From: Neomelitea salexigens DSM 19753
GTDB lineage: Bacteria; Pseudomonadota; Gammaproteobacteria; Pseudomonadales; Spongiibacteraceae
Assembly: GCF_000422345.1 (NCBI RefSeq)
Contig: NZ_AULP01000001.1
Location: 372,001-436,000, forward strand
DNA length: 64,000 bases
Reading direction: 5' to 3'
In this document: positions 1 to 8,836 of the stretch, piece after piece
Layout: each line of letters begins with the position of its first letter
How positions within the stretch are numbered: position 1 is the stretch's first letter
Made by a program: the position numbers and the translations under genes
Notes under the pieces: model-generated
Databases searched by the model: none
Told to the model about the DNA's origin: nothing
What the model saw: only the letters and a program-made list of their open reading frames with translations

Positions 1-702
1 CACATCTTCCTGGGCGATCCGGCTAATTCCCTCGGTATATACCTTGTCAAATTGCAGCGGGATACCAAAGGCCAGTGACGCCAAAATCACTAACTTGTGC
101 GCGGCATCTATGCCCTCAACGTCGAAGGTCGGGTCCGCCTCGGCGTAACCCAGGGCCTGAGCCTCGGCCAGTACGTCGTTGAAGTCACGCCCTTTGTCGC
201 GCATTTCAGTGAGAATAAAGTTGCCAGTGCCGTTGATAATGCCCGCGAGCCACTGCACTTTATTCCCTGCCAAGCCTTCGCGCAGCGCTTTGATAATGGG
301 AATGCCACCGGCAACCGCTGCTTCAAAGGCAACCGTAACGCCCTGTTGGGCAGCCGCTTCAAAAATTTCGTTGCCGTGCTCGGCGATCAAGGCTTTATTG
401 GCGGTCACCACGTGTTTGCCATTGGCAATGGCTTTTAATACCAATTCCTTGGCAACGGTGGTCCCGCCGATCAACTCAACCAAAATATCGACATCGGGGT
501 TTTCTGCAACGGCAAAAATGTCGCGGTTAATGGCCACATCACCCGTATCACAATTGGGATTGTCGCGACGCGCACCTATTTCAGTTACCACAATATCGGC
601 ACCGACACGGGCAGCAATCTCCGCTGCGTTGCGCGTTAATACTGCGTAAGTACCGCTGCCAACGGTACCAAGACCACATATACCTACTCTGACCGGACTC
701 AC
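1..702 (-). CDS. hom: Homoserine dehydrogenase, N-terminal part (cut by window edge)
   Basis: This gene reduces aspartate semialdehyde to homoserine with NAD(P)H, the branch point to threonine and methionine. Reading the minus strand from base 702 gives 234 codons open to the window edge. They begin VSPVRVGICGLGTVGSG, a Rossmann GxGxVG nucleotide-binding loop. Further in are VVTANKALIA and NGTGNFIL, both typical of the family's substrate and cofactor site. The start is a GTG at 702 with AAGGAG five bases upstream; a second in-frame GTG at 708 is too close to that site. The C-terminal catalytic remainder and any ACT domain lie outside the window. The order hom-dsbC-xerD matches Pseudomonas. 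Identity is firm; the end is unknown. Confidence 0.95.
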   Translation of the reverse strand, partial: MSPVRVGICGLGTVGSGTYAVLTRNAAEIAARVGADIVVTEIGARRDNPNCDTGDVAINRDIFAVAENPDVDILVELIGGTTVAKELVLKAIANGKHVVTANKALIAEHGNEIFEAAAQQGVTVAFEAAVAGGIPIIKALREGLAGNKVQWLAGIINGTGNFILTEMRDKGRDFNDVLAEAQALGYAEADPTFDVEGIDAAHKLVILASLAFGIPLQFDKVYTEGISRIAQEDV

Positions 703-853
703 CGCCACTCCTTTTAAAACTCAATTATTAGCGCGCCGCACATAAGCGCGGCGCTACGAACTTTCCATTTTATGTCAGGATGGGGGCCTAGCGCCATGCT
801 GAAGCGCCAGAGATCCAAACAGAGCCCCTCTATTCCTACCTTTTGACGACTTC

Positions 854-1633
854 TCAGCGCAGTGCTTGGGGAATCAGCTGGTCAGCCGGGCGGTAGCCGG
901 GAATCAGGGCGCCGTCCTCGGTGACGATCGCCGGTGTCCCAGTCACTCCAAGCTGCTGACCCAATTCGTACTGGCCAATGATCGGCGTTTGGCACTGCTT
1001 ATTCGCAATGGGGCGACGAGTCTTTAGGGCATCCATCGCTGCGAGGCGGTCATCGGCGCACCAGGCGGACACCATTTTGTTGAATGTTGGCGTGCCAACA
1101 CCCTGGCGGGGATAGGCAAGATAGCGCACTTCGATACCACTGGCATTCAGGGCAGGCACCTCTTTGTGCAGCTTTTGGCAGAAGCCACAATCCACATCGG
1201 TAAATACATACAGCGCGCCTTTTGTTTCCCCTTCCGGGCTAAAGATAATCATATCTTCCCGTGGCACTTTGGAGAGTAAGGCTTTGCGCTGGGGCTGCAA
1301 GCGGCGCTCGGCGAGATCCTCAATGCCGTTCGCCGTCAGCTCGTACATTTTACCGGCAACAATATATTTACCGTCGGCGCTTGCATATACCGTCGGCCCA
1401 TTGGCCATTTCAACGCGATACACCCCGGGCATCTCACTGATTGCAACACTGCTTACCTGCAGGTCTGGGCGAGAACTCTTAAACGCACTGCGAATCGCTT
1501 GCTCAGCCGCCTTATCGACAAAGGTCGCGGTCTTGGCAGGCTCGGCGTAGGCCACCCCAAAAAAAGTTGAAGCTGCTATTACTGACGCGAATAGAGCGCG
1601 CGAAATCAATACTCGGGGGCTATACATAGTCAA
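854..1633 (-). CDS. dsbC: Periplasmic thiol:disulfide isomerase DsbC
   Basis: Periplasmic isomerase that corrects wrong disulfides in exported proteins; normally a V-shaped dimer kept reduced by DsbD. The 259 residues start with a signal peptide ending about AYA at residue 30. An N-terminal dimerisation domain follows, then a thioredoxin-fold domain with active site CGFC at 149-152 and cis-proline GTP near 234. A second cysteine pair (192 and 214) matches the structural disulfide of the family. The start is probably TTG at 1633, because a GGAG lies eight bases upstream; the ATG at 1627 is 14 bases from that site. It lies 72 bases upstream of... the same-strand order is xerD, dsbC, hom, suggesting one transcription unit. 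Confidence 0.94.
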   Translation of the reverse strand: MTMYSPRVLISRALFASVIAASTFFGVAYAEPAKTATFVDKAAEQAIRSAFKSSRPDLQVSSVAISEMPGVYRVEMANGPTVYASADGKYIVAGKMYELTANGIEDLAERRLQPQRKALLSKVPREDMIIFSPEGETKGALYVFTDVDCGFCQKLHKEVPALNASGIEVRYLAYPRQGVGTPTFNKMVSAWCADDRLAAMDALKTRRPIANKQCQTPIIGQYELGQQLGVTGTPAIVTEDGALIPGYRPADQLIPQALR

Positions 1634-1705
1634 CGAAAAATCTCCGTACGGAAGGTGTGAAGGCGGTCATCATATACCATTGAGAACCCAGAGAAAGCGC
1701 CAAGT

Positions 1706-2614
1706 TCAACCGCGCGGGTGATGTGCGCGATGCAAAGCCTGCATTCGCTCTCTGGCAACATGGGTGTATATCTGCGTGGTGCTCAAGTCGCTGTGACCAA
1801 GCAGCAGCTGAACAACCCGCAGGTCAGCACCATGATTCACTAGATGTGTGGCAAACGCATGACGCAGCGTATGCGGGGAAATACTAGCGCGAATGCCGGC
1901 GCGCTGCGCGTAGAGCTTCACGCGGTGCCAAAACGTTTGCCGAGTCATCATCTGCCCCCGGCGACTGGGGAATACCACATCCGACTCGCCATCCGCCAAC
2001 AATTGCGGCCGACCGCCACGCAAATACGCCTGCAAGCAGTGCAGAGCCTCTTCCCCCATGGGCACCAGGCGCTCCTTGTTGCCCTTACCGGTGACTCGCA
2101 CCACGCCCTGCTCCAGGCCTAACTGCGAAAACCGCAGACTCACCAACTCGCTGACTCGCAGGCCAGCGGCATACAGTAGCTCGAGCATTGCCCGGTCACG
2201 CTGCTCGATCGCAATATCGTCGTCGGGCTGCGCGAGCAAGGCCTCAACATCAGCCTCACTCAAGGATTTAGGTAGAGGCCTCCCCAACTTGGGCGCTTCA
2301 ATATTGGCAAGCGGGTCTTCCTGAAGGCGCCCTTCCCGGAGCTGATAACGGTAAAAACCCCGCAGGCAAGAAAGCAAACGTGCGGTACTGCGGGCAGATT
2401 TCCCCTTGCCGCGCTGCTCGGCCAAATAATCCAGCGCATCGGCGCGACCACATAGCAGCACGCTACTACCCCGCTGAGCGAGCCAATGGGACCATTGGTG
2501 TAGATCGCGGCGGTAAGACTGCAGGCTGTTATCGCTAAGCCCTTTTTCGAGCCACAGCGCGTCAATGTAGCGGTCTATGGTTGGCTGATCCTGATCACTG
2601 GCTCGCTGCGCCAT
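1706..2614 (-). CDS. xerD: Tyrosine site-specific recombinase XerD
   Basis: Acts with XerC at dif to resolve chromosome dimers, activated by FtsK at the septum. The 302-residue product has the N-terminal SAM-like core-binding domain (about 10-95) and the C-terminal catalytic domain. The full catalytic set is visible: Arg153 (GLRVSE), Lys177 (TGKGNK), His248 and Arg251 (SPHTLRHAF), His274 (LLGHSDL) and nucleophile Tyr283 (QIYTHV). The reading frame is open for 34 more codons upstream, but ATG 2614 is preceded by AGGAGG and gives the usual family length. The position next to dsbC and rplS is the chromosomal Xer location, so this is not an integrase of a mobile element. Confidence 0.95.
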   Translation of the reverse strand: MAQRASDQDQPTIDRYIDALWLEKGLSDNSLQSYRRDLHQWSHWLAQRGSSVLLCGRADALDYLAEQRGKGKSARSTARLLSCLRGFYRYQLREGRLQEDPLANIEAPKLGRPLPKSLSEADVEALLAQPDDDIAIEQRDRAMLELLYAAGLRVSELVSLRFSQLGLEQGVVRVTGKGNKERLVPMGEEALHCLQAYLRGGRPQLLADGESDVVFPSRRGQMMTRQTFWHRVKLYAQRAGIRASISPHTLRHAFATHLVNHGADLRVVQLLLGHSDLSTTQIYTHVARERMQALHRAHHPRG

Positions 2615-2678
2615 GAACTCCTCCTCGATCGTCAGCCAGATTCTATCTCGTCGATGGACGGCGCCACCAGCCAGACAC

Positions 2679-2705
2679 AAAAAAGGCAGCCACTGGCTGC
2701 CTTTT
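2679..2705 (-). terminator. Rho-independent terminator after rplS
   Basis: On the minus strand a GGCAGCC stem, a three-base loop and GGCTGCC are followed by six T residues. It starts 20 bases after the rplS stop and ends before xerD, so it closes the rpsP-rimM-trmD-rplS operon. AAAA/TTTT flanks extend the stem and would let it work weakly in the other direction. Confidence 0.88.
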
Positions 2706-2724
2706 CGGAGATGCAAAAACCGTC

Positions 2725-3087
2725 TTACGACTTGGTTGCCAGCTTCTCTTTGATACGAGCTGAACGACCGCTGCGCTCACGCAGGTAGTACAGTTTAGCT
2801 TGGCGAACGTCACCGCGACGCTTAACCTGAATACTATCGATCAGCGTGCTGTAAGTTTGGAAAGTACGCTCAACGCCAACACCGTGAGAGATCTTGCGAA
2901 CGGTGAAAGAAGAGTTTAACGCGCGGTTTTTCTTGGCGATAACAACACCTTCAAAGGCCTGCAGACGCTCGCGGTTACCTTCTTTAACCTTTACCTGAAC
3001 GACAACGGTGTCACCGGGGCTGAATTCCGGCAGCTCTTTGGCGGTCTGCTCCGCTTCCAGCTCGGCGATAATTTTGTTGGTGCTCAT
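2725..3087 (-). CDS. rplS: Large ribosomal subunit protein L19
   Basis: L19 lies at the 30S-50S interface and helps form bridges with 16S rRNA. The 120-residue basic product matches the usual length. It carries the family features [13 protein letters not shown] near residue 22, [16 protein letters not shown]-like sequence near 40, and the C-terminal RAKLYYLR-type motif. It is the last gene of the operon rpsP-rimM-trmD-rplS, 47 bases after trmD, and is followed by a strong intrinsic terminator. A GGAG-like site precedes ATG 3087. Identification is certain by sequence and context. Confidence 0.97.
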   Translation of the reverse strand: MSTNKIIAELEAEQTAKELPEFSPGDTVVVQVKVKEGNRERLQAFEGVVIAKKNRALNSSFTVRKISHGVGVERTFQTYSTLIDSIQVKRRGDVRQAKLYYLRERSGRSARIKEKLATKS

Positions 3088-3134
3088 GGCATGCTCCTGA
3101 AATAAAAGTTGGTAGCTTCACAGCTAGCTGTCAA

Positions 3135-3875
3135 TTAGTCGTTACGCTCGCGAAGATACTCCGCCAGCAGTGTGTTTTCCTCGTCGCTCAGCTCTCTCGA
3201 TTCGAGCAAGTCCGGGCGCCGTACAAACGTTCGACCCAGCGCCTGCTTTAAGCGCCAGCGTCGTATGGCTCCGTGATTGCCGCTAAGCAACACCTCTGGA
3301 ACCACATCTTCCCCATACACCTCGGGCCGAGTGTAATGTGGGCAATCTAACAACCCCTCTGCGAAGGAGTCCTGCTCCGCCGACTGCTGATGGCCCAACA
3401 CGCCCGGCAGCAAACGACTCAAGCCGTCTATCATCACCATCGCAGCCAGCTCGCCGCCGCTGATGACATAGTCACCAATAGACCACTCTTCGTCGATCTC
3501 ACGTTCAATCAAGCGTTCATCAACGCCTTCATAACGCCCGGCTAATAGAATCAACGCACTTTCTTGCGCCAGCTCCTGCAAGCCATTTTGATCTAACTTT
3601 CTACCCTGCGGCGACAGATATACCGTCTTAGCCGGCTTGGCAACCGTCTCGCGCGCTGCCTGCAACGCCTTGCTTAACGGTTCTGGCATCATCACCATAC
3701 CTGGGCCGCCACCGTAGGGGCGATCATCAACCGTTTGGTGGCGATCTTGAGTAAATGACCGCGGGTTGATGCAGCTAAGGTTTAACACACCTTTTTGTAC
3801 TGCTCGTCCGGTAACACCATAATCGCTGATAGCGCCGAACATTTCGGGGAACAGGGTTACCACTGCGATATCCAT
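3135..3875 (-). CDS. trmD: tRNA (guanine-N1)-methyltransferase TrmD
   Basis: Uses S-adenosylmethionine to methylate G37 next to the anticodon, which prevents +1 frameshifting. It is a homodimeric SPOUT-fold enzyme. The N terminus [13 protein letters not shown] is the family signature, and [13 protein letters not shown] near residue 57, [12 protein letters not shown] and [13 protein letters not shown] form the knotted SAM site. I choose ATG 3875 (246 residues) because homologues begin just before the LFPEMF motif. An in-frame GTG at 3902 would add nine residues and would lie six bases from the rimM stop; no strong ribosome-binding site decides between them. It is translated from the rpsP operon. 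Confidence 0.95.
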   Translation of the reverse strand: MDIAVVTLFPEMFGAISDYGVTGRAVQKGVLNLSCINPRSFTQDRHQTVDDRPYGGGPGMVMMPEPLSKALQAARETVAKPAKTVYLSPQGRKLDQNGLQELAQESALILLAGRYEGVDERLIEREIDEEWSIGDYVISGGELAAMVMIDGLSRLLPGVLGHQQSAEQDSFAEGLLDCPHYTRPEVYGEDVVPEVLLSGNHGAIRRWRLKQALGRTFVRRPDLLESRELSDEENTLLAEYLRERND

Positions 3876-3908
3876 CCTGCCCCCATCACGCACCACGTTC
3901 ACTGCGCG

Positions 3909-4433
3909 TTAGAACTCCGGGTCCCAATCGACAGTAATCATGCCGCTTTGCAGGTCTATATCCTGCACAAAATCACCCGGCAAGTAAGGGATCAACCGTT
4001 CTCGATCGTCGAGGCTTCCCTCACACCGCTGCACCACCATTACATCATTGGCGCCGGTTTCGATCATATGATCCACCACACCCAACAGCTGCCCCGAAGC
4101 GATAACCTTCAAACCAACCAGCTGGTGCCAGTAAAACTCATTTTCAGCCAGGCTTGGCAACTGCTCTGCCATAATCCCCAGCTCAAGCCCGCAATACTCT
4201 CGAGCCACCTCGCGATCATCGACACCTTTAATATGGGCTACGATGCCCTTACCATGGCGCCGACATTCGTCGAGTTCGATTTTCTGCCACTGACCTTTTT
4301 GACGAAGCCGAAGGTCAGAAAAGTCGAGAAAATTCTCAAGCGGGTCGGTAAAGGAATGTATCTTTACCCACCCTTTTACCCCGTATACCGTCGAGATTTT
4401 CGCTATGACGACTGGTGAAGACGAGGTAGACAC
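3909..4433 (-). CDS. rimM: Ribosome maturation factor RimM
   Basis: Binds S19 and assists late maturation of the 30S head domain. The 174 residues contain the N-terminal RimM beta-barrel, with VVIAKISTVYGVKGWVKIHS near 7-26 as its hallmark, and a C-terminal PRC-barrel domain with EFYWHQLVGL near 100. The frame starts at GTG 4433, five bases after the rpsP stop, with no strong ribosome-binding site, which suggests coupled translation. Gene order rpsP-rimM-trmD-rplS is the classical operon. Confidence 0.94.
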   Translation of the reverse strand: MSTSSSPVVIAKISTVYGVKGWVKIHSFTDPLENFLDFSDLRLRQKGQWQKIELDECRRHGKGIVAHIKGVDDREVAREYCGLELGIMAEQLPSLAENEFYWHQLVGLKVIASGQLLGVVDHMIETGANDVMVVQRCEGSLDDRERLIPYLPGDFVQDIDLQSGMITVDWDPEF

Positions 4434-4438
4434 CCAGC

Positions 4439-4687
4439 TTACTCGGCTGCAGGCGCTTCTTTAATCAGCTTAGCAACGCGGTCAGACAGCTGAGCGCCTT
4501 GAGCAACCCAGTGCTCAACGCGAGCAGTGTCTACACGCAGACGCTCTTCGTTACCACGGGCAACAGGGTTAAAGAACCCAACGCGCTCAATGAAACGACC
4601 GTCACGTGAAGTGCGGCTGTCAGTGACTGTCAGGTGGTAGAAGGGGCGCTTTTTAGAGCCGCCACGTGCCAAACGAATAGTGACCAT
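4439..4687 (-). CDS. rpsP: Small ribosomal subunit protein S16
   Basis: S16 binds 16S rRNA early and is needed for 30S assembly. The 82-residue product begins [18 protein letters not shown], the family signature, followed by [19 protein letters not shown]. It is the first gene of the ribosomal/tRNA-modification operon and has its own promoter about 95 bases upstream. Length and sequence leave no realistic alternative. Confidence 0.97.
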   Translation of the reverse strand: MVTIRLARGGSKKRPFYHLTVTDSRTSRDGRFIERVGFFNPVARGNEERLRVDTARVEHWVAQGAQLSDRVAKLIKEAPAAE

Positions 4688-4779
4688 TCTTGTATCAGTT
4701 CCTAGCTTTTGGGCAGCGGCGTTGACCGCTACTGCGAATTTTTGATCCTGTTAACGACCCGTAGCCGTAAAGGCGCGGA

Positions 4780-4808
4780 ATTATAAGGGAAAGTGTATGC
4801 ATTTGAAA
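4780..4808 (-). promoter_or_regulatory. Probable sigma-70 promoter of the rpsP operon
   Basis: On the minus strand a perfect -10 TATAAT (4780-4785) is preceded after 17 bases by TTTCAA (4803-4808), a poor -35. Transcription would begin about 85 bases before rpsP. The exact -10, the position between ffh and rpsP and the lack of another candidate support it; the -35 is weak. Confidence 0.55.
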
Positions 4809-4922
4809 CAGCTGACACACTTTTTTCCCTCTGCGGTGATTATTACCTGACCACACTGCCAGACAGCCACCCTAAAATGCGAGCAAGTATTTGATTATAT
4901 TACATTTCTTGCCAGCTCTGGA

Positions 4923-6299
4923 CTACATCCCAGGGAAGCGACCACCGCCACCAGGAGGCATCATTCCGCCCATACCGCGCATCATATTAGTCATGCCACC
5001 CTTCTGACCCATTTTTTTCATCATCTTCGCCATTTGCTTGTGCTGTTTAAGCAAGCGGTTCAGATCCTGGATCTGGGTGCCGGAACCCGCCACGATACGC
5101 TTCTTGCGCGACCCGTTGAGAAGATCCGGGTTGCGTCGTTCGGCTGGCGTCATCGAATTGATGATGGCTTCCATGCGCGTAAACATTTTGGTATCGATCT
5201 GGTTTTGCGCCATCTGCGCCATATTGCCCATCCCCGGCAACTTATCCAGCATACCCGTGAGGCCACCCATGTTTTGCATTTGCTGCAACTGGTCGCGAAG
5301 GTCTTCAAGATCAAATTTCTTCCCTTTTTTGATCTTTTTCGCCAACTTTTCGGCTTTCTGCTTATCGAGCTTGGCTTCCGCCTCATCGATCAGGGAGAGA
5401 ATGTCCCCCATTCCCAGAATTCGCGAGGCCACACGATCCGGGTGGAAGGGGTCCAGAGCGTCGGTTTTCTCACCCACCCCCAAAAATTTGATTGGCTTGC
5501 CAGTAATGTGTCGAACCGAAAGCGCCGCACCACCCCGACTATCCGCGTCAGCCTTGGTGAGAATAACCCCGGTAAGCGGCAGGGCTTCGCCAAAGGCCTT
5601 GGCGGTATTGGCCGCGTCTTGCCCGGTCATGGCGTCAACCACGAACAGCGTTTCCGCAGGCGTAATCGCCGCGTGCAACTCTTGAATCTCTGTCATCATG
5701 TCGGTGTCGACGTGCAAACGACCCGCCGTATCGACGATCACCACATCGTAGAAGCGCAGCTTTGCCTCGGCGAGAGCTGCCTTGCCGATATCCACGGCTT
5801 TTTGCTCGGTGGTGCTCGGAAAGAAATCGACACCAACATCCCCGGCCAAGGTCTCCAACTGCTTGATGGCCGCCGGACGATAGATATCGGCACTCACGAC
5901 CAATACTTTCTTCTTCTCTTTTTCCTTTAAGTATTTTGCCAACTTACCAACCGAGGTGGTTTTACCCGCACCCTGCAGGCCCGCCATTAGGATGACTGCC
6001 GGCGGCTGAATGGAAAAATCCAAGCCTTCGTTTTTATCGCCCATGATGTGTTCCAGCTCTTGCTGGACGATTTTCACGAACATTTGCCCCGGGCTCAGGC
6101 TCTTGCTTACTTCCTGACCCACCGCGCGTTGTCGCACCGCCTCAACAAAGTCCTTCACCACGGGTAGCGCGACATCAGCCTCAAGCAATGCCATGCGCAC
6201 ATCGCGCATCGCATCTTTTATATTGTCGTCGCTAAGGCGAGCCTGACCGGTAACATGGCGCAGGGTTTGCGATAAACGTTCGGTGAGATTTTCAAACAT
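4923..6299 (-). CDS. ffh: Signal recognition particle protein Ffh
   Basis: GTPase that binds 4.5S RNA and signal sequences emerging from the ribosome and delivers them to FtsY at the membrane. The 458 residues hold the N domain (1-90), the G domain with P-loop GLQGAGKTT at 107-115, DTAGRLHVD and TKADADSRGG, and the methionine-rich M domain from about 300 with its glycine/methionine-rich tail. It sits upstream of rpsP on the same strand with 235 bases between them and is divergent from ypjD, the same arrangement as in Pseudomonas and Escherichia. Confidence 0.97.
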   Translation of the reverse strand: MFENLTERLSQTLRHVTGQARLSDDNIKDAMRDVRMALLEADVALPVVKDFVEAVRQRAVGQEVSKSLSPGQMFVKIVQQELEHIMGDKNEGLDFSIQPPAVILMAGLQGAGKTTSVGKLAKYLKEKEKKKVLVVSADIYRPAAIKQLETLAGDVGVDFFPSTTEQKAVDIGKAALAEAKLRFYDVVIVDTAGRLHVDTDMMTEIQELHAAITPAETLFVVDAMTGQDAANTAKAFGEALPLTGVILTKADADSRGGAALSVRHITGKPIKFLGVGEKTDALDPFHPDRVASRILGMGDILSLIDEAEAKLDKQKAEKLAKKIKKGKKFDLEDLRDQLQQMQNMGGLTGMLDKLPGMGNMAQMAQNQIDTKMFTRMEAIINSMTPAERRNPDLLNGSRKKRIVAGSGTQIQDLNRLLKQHKQMAKMMKKMGQKGGMTNMMRGMGGMMPPGGGGRFPGM

Positions 6300-6481
6300 G
6301 CCATCAACTCTCTGAAGTCGGAAATGCGCTTGTACTGTAAGCCGTATCGACAGGCTGCAGTGAACACGCTTACAATCAGCCCACGCATAGAACGCAGCGG
6401 GCCGACAGAAAGACGCGGAAGTATAACCGAGTCACTGCCCAGACCCAAAACGCAGACAGGGAATCCGGCAAAGCCGAGTAC

Positions 6482-7279
6482 ATGAACATTGCAAGCAGCC
6501 TGATAGCAGTCCTTCTATACTTCTTCGCCACTGGCGCACAGGTGAGGCGCCTTCGCCTTGGCAACGGCCAACAACTCAGCCGCGGCGCACTGTGCTTCGG
6601 TGCCGCGGCCATTGCAGCGCATTTTGTGGCGGCGGTAAGCGCCATTGCCACCCCCATGGGCGCAGATCTGGGGCTATCGCAGCTGTTTTCGCTCCTCACC
6701 GGCCTGATTTGCGCGATCACTCTCGGGGCCAGCCTTCGCCGACCGATACACAATCTGCTACTGGCATTGTTCCCCCTCGCCATGCTCGCCATCGCTTTAG
6801 AGCTACTTCTACCGGGCCAGCAAGTTGGTGAAAAGCACACCGCAGGCATGTACAGCCACATCATTTTATCGATATTGGCATACAGCATGCTCACCATCGC
6901 CGCCGTTCAGGCGCTGGTACTGGCCAGCCAGGACCGCATGCTGCGCCAGCATCAGCTTCGCGGCTTGCCCAGCTTCATGCCGCCACTGCAAACCATGGAG
7001 AGCATGTTGTTTGAGCTGGTTGCTGCGAGCTTCCTGCTGCTAACAGCTGCCATTGGCACCGGCGTGGTATTCGTCGATAACCTGCTAGATCAGAACCTTG
7101 CCCACAAAACCCTGTTTTCCATCATGGCGTGGCTGCTGCTTGGCGTGCTTATTGGCGGGCGGCTGGCCCTCGGCTGGCGCGGCCGCACAGCGATTCGCTG
7201 GACACTGTGGGCCTTCGCCTTCCTGCTACTGGGCTACCTGGGCACAAAAATCGCCCTGAGCTTGATTGCCAGCCCCTAA
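6482..7279 (+). CDS. ypjD: CcsA/YpjD-family inner-membrane protein
   Basis: Polytopic membrane protein of the cytochrome c assembly (CcsA/CcmC-like) superfamily. The 265 residues show about eight hydrophobic spans, starting at the N terminus (IASSLIAVLLYFFATG). Histidines occur in loops or helix ends, for example near SHIILSILAYSML and HKTLFSIMAWLLLG, as in haem-handling relatives. YpjD homologues lie divergent from ffh and upstream of the CorB-like gene in many gammaproteobacteria, exactly as here. Haem handling has been proposed for the family, but the exact function is not established, and this gene is not in a cytochrome maturation cluster. Confidence 0.85.
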   Translation: MNIASSLIAVLLYFFATGAQVRRLRLGNGQQLSRGALCFGAAAIAAHFVAAVSAIATPMGADLGLSQLFSLLTGLICAITLGASLRRPIHNLLLALFPLAMLAIALELLLPGQQVGEKHTAGMYSHIILSILAYSMLTIAAVQALVLASQDRMLRQHQLRGLPSFMPPLQTMESMLFELVAASFLLLTAAIGTGVVFVDNLLDQNLAHKTLFSIMAWLLLGVLIGGRLALGWRGRTAIRWTLWAFAFLLLGYLGTKIALSLIASP

Positions 7280-7360
7280 CTTATGAGCCTGGCGGCTTGT
7301 GCTGCAGGCGGTTTTTCTTCAAGATTGGCACTGATTTTTTTCTCGGGAGTTTAGGGCTTT

Positions 7361-8635
7361 TTGAACGAGGCACCGCTGGGTCTTTTATTTGGAATATTGG
7401 CCGCGCTGATCTTCTTTTCTGGTTTCTTCTCCGGTTCTGAAACCGGAATGATGTCCCTGAACCGCTACCGCCTGCGCCACAAAGTGAAAACTGGCCACCG
7501 CGGTGCCCGGCGCGCTGCGCGCTTGCTGGAAAAACCCGACAGCCTGATCAGCACAATATTGATCGGCAACAACCTCATCAACAATCTCGCCGCCGCGCTC
7601 GCCACCGTACTCGCGATTCGTCTCTATGGCGACAACGCCGTTGTTCCCGCGTCTATTTTACTGACACTAGTCTTCCTGATTTTTGCCGAGATCATCCCCA
7701 AGACCATTGCCGCGTATAAATCTGAGATGGTGGCCTATACCGTCAGCCATATCTTGCTGCCGCTGCGCAGCCTACTGTTCCCGGTAATCTGGTTAGTTAG
7801 CCATATCACCCATATGGTGCTGCGCATGACCGGTGTTGAGAAGAATGACGGCAGCGAACACATCGGCATGGAGGAGCTGCGGACCATCGTCGGCGATGCC
7901 GGCCACCTGATTCCCAAACACCACCGCGGCATGCTCCTGAATATATTGGACCTAGAGCTCATCACCGTGGACGACATTATGATCCCGCGCAATGAGGTCT
8001 ACGGCATTGATATTGAAGCCGACACGACGGCCATCATCGAAAAGCTGCGCGACGCTGAGTTTACCCGCATTCCGGTATACCAAAACGACATTGATAATGT
8101 TGTCGGCATTCTCCATCAACGGGACATTATTAACAGCGTTGATGAGCACGGCAAAGTACAGCGCGACCGCCTGCTACGCGCCCTTCGAGCCCCCTACTTC
8201 ATTCCGGAAGGCACCCCCCTGCACACCCAGCTATTTAACTTTCAAAAACAAAAGCGACGCATGGGCATTGTTGTCGATGAGTACGGCGTGATGCAGGGTA
8301 TCGTCACGCTAGAGGATTTGCTTGAAGAGATTGTCGGCGAGTTCACGTCTAACCTCAGCACTGACACCGACGACATCACCCACCAAAGCGATGGCACATT
8401 TGTGATCGACGGCACCACCACCGTGCGGGACATTAATAAAACCCTTAAGTGGGAGCTGCCCACCGACGGACCTAAAACACTGAACGGCCTGCTATTGGAA
8501 ACACTGGAGAGCTTTCCAGAGGCCATGGTGGGCGTTACGGTTGAAGGCTACTGTTTTGAAATTATGGAAATGAAAGGCAACCTGATCCAGTTGGTAAGAG
8601 CCTACCCGAAAGGTCGCAACCGTCGGCGCGTATAG
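7361..8635 (+). CDS. CorB/YfjD-type CNNM (HlyC/CorC) family transporter
   Basis: Member of the CNNM/CorB family, linked to magnesium (or cobalt) transport and resistance. The 424 residues contain an N-terminal DUF21 membrane domain (about 1-185) with FFSGSETGMMSLN near 20-32 and ILIGNNLINN. A CBS pair follows (about 200-325), with MIPRNEVYGI and GIVTLEDLLEEIVGE, and then a CorC_HlyC domain to the end. The start is TTG 7361: the hydrophobic N terminus of homologues begins there and no ATG is available in frame before residue 30. A GGGAG lies 11 bases upstream. It follows ypjD by 81 bases on the same strand. Confidence 0.9.
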   Translation: MNEAPLGLLFGILAALIFFSGFFSGSETGMMSLNRYRLRHKVKTGHRGARRAARLLEKPDSLISTILIGNNLINNLAAALATVLAIRLYGDNAVVPASILLTLVFLIFAEIIPKTIAAYKSEMVAYTVSHILLPLRSLLFPVIWLVSHITHMVLRMTGVEKNDGSEHIGMEELRTIVGDAGHLIPKHHRGMLLNILDLELITVDDIMIPRNEVYGIDIEADTTAIIEKLRDAEFTRIPVYQNDIDNVVGILHQRDIINSVDEHGKVQRDRLLRALRAPYFIPEGTPLHTQLFNFQKQKRRMGIVVDEYGVMQGIVTLEDLLEEIVGEFTSNLSTDTDDITHQSDGTFVIDGTTTVRDINKTLKWELPTDGPKTLNGLLLETLESFPEAMVGVTVEGYCFEIMEMKGNLIQLVRAYPKGRNRRRV

Positions 8636-8644
8636 CGCCGACAA

Positions 8645-8836
8645 TTAGCCGTAGCGTTCCTTGCAACGCGCATTGGCCATACGAACAATCTCTCGGCGCT
8701 GCGCATCATTTACCGACGACCACTCACGAATTTCTTCTACTGTTCGGTAACAACCCAGACAGACATCTTGCTCATCCAGCGCGCACACCGAGACACAGGG
8801 CGACTTGACTGGGGTTTCTAATGGTTCAGAACTCAT
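8645..8836 (-). CDS. DUF1289 domain small protein
   Basis: A 63-residue protein with the DUF1289 pattern SPCVSVCALDEQDVCLGCYRT: four closely spaced cysteines (C-x3-C, then C-x2-C) and a following helix with REWSSVNDAQRREIV. The cysteines suggest a small metal or Fe-S site, but the function of the family is not known. The frame is open upstream inside the previous gene; ATG 8836 is chosen because it overlaps the carbonic-anhydrase-like stop by 11 bases and has GAGGA eight bases before it. It converges on the CorB-like gene with nine bases between their stops. Confidence 0.85.
   Translation of the reverse strand: MSSEPLETPVKSPCVSVCALDEQDVCLGCYRTVEEIREWSSVNDAQRREIVRMANARCKERYG

Noticed and set aside
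731-754. GC-rich inverted repeat between hom and dsbC
   Set aside because: Only seven pairs around an eight-base loop and no T-run, so I do not call it a terminator.
1706-2614. xerD considered as an integrase of a mobile element
   Set aside because: All neighbours are core genes in the standard order and no attachment repeats were seen.
3795-4418. 207-codon open frame opposite trmD and rimM
   Set aside because: It lies antisense to two certain genes and its translation has no family pattern, being rich in His and Leu as expected for the complement of these genes.
5034-5930. 298-codon open frame opposite ffh
   Set aside because: Antisense to a certain gene; no start site and no recognisable motif.
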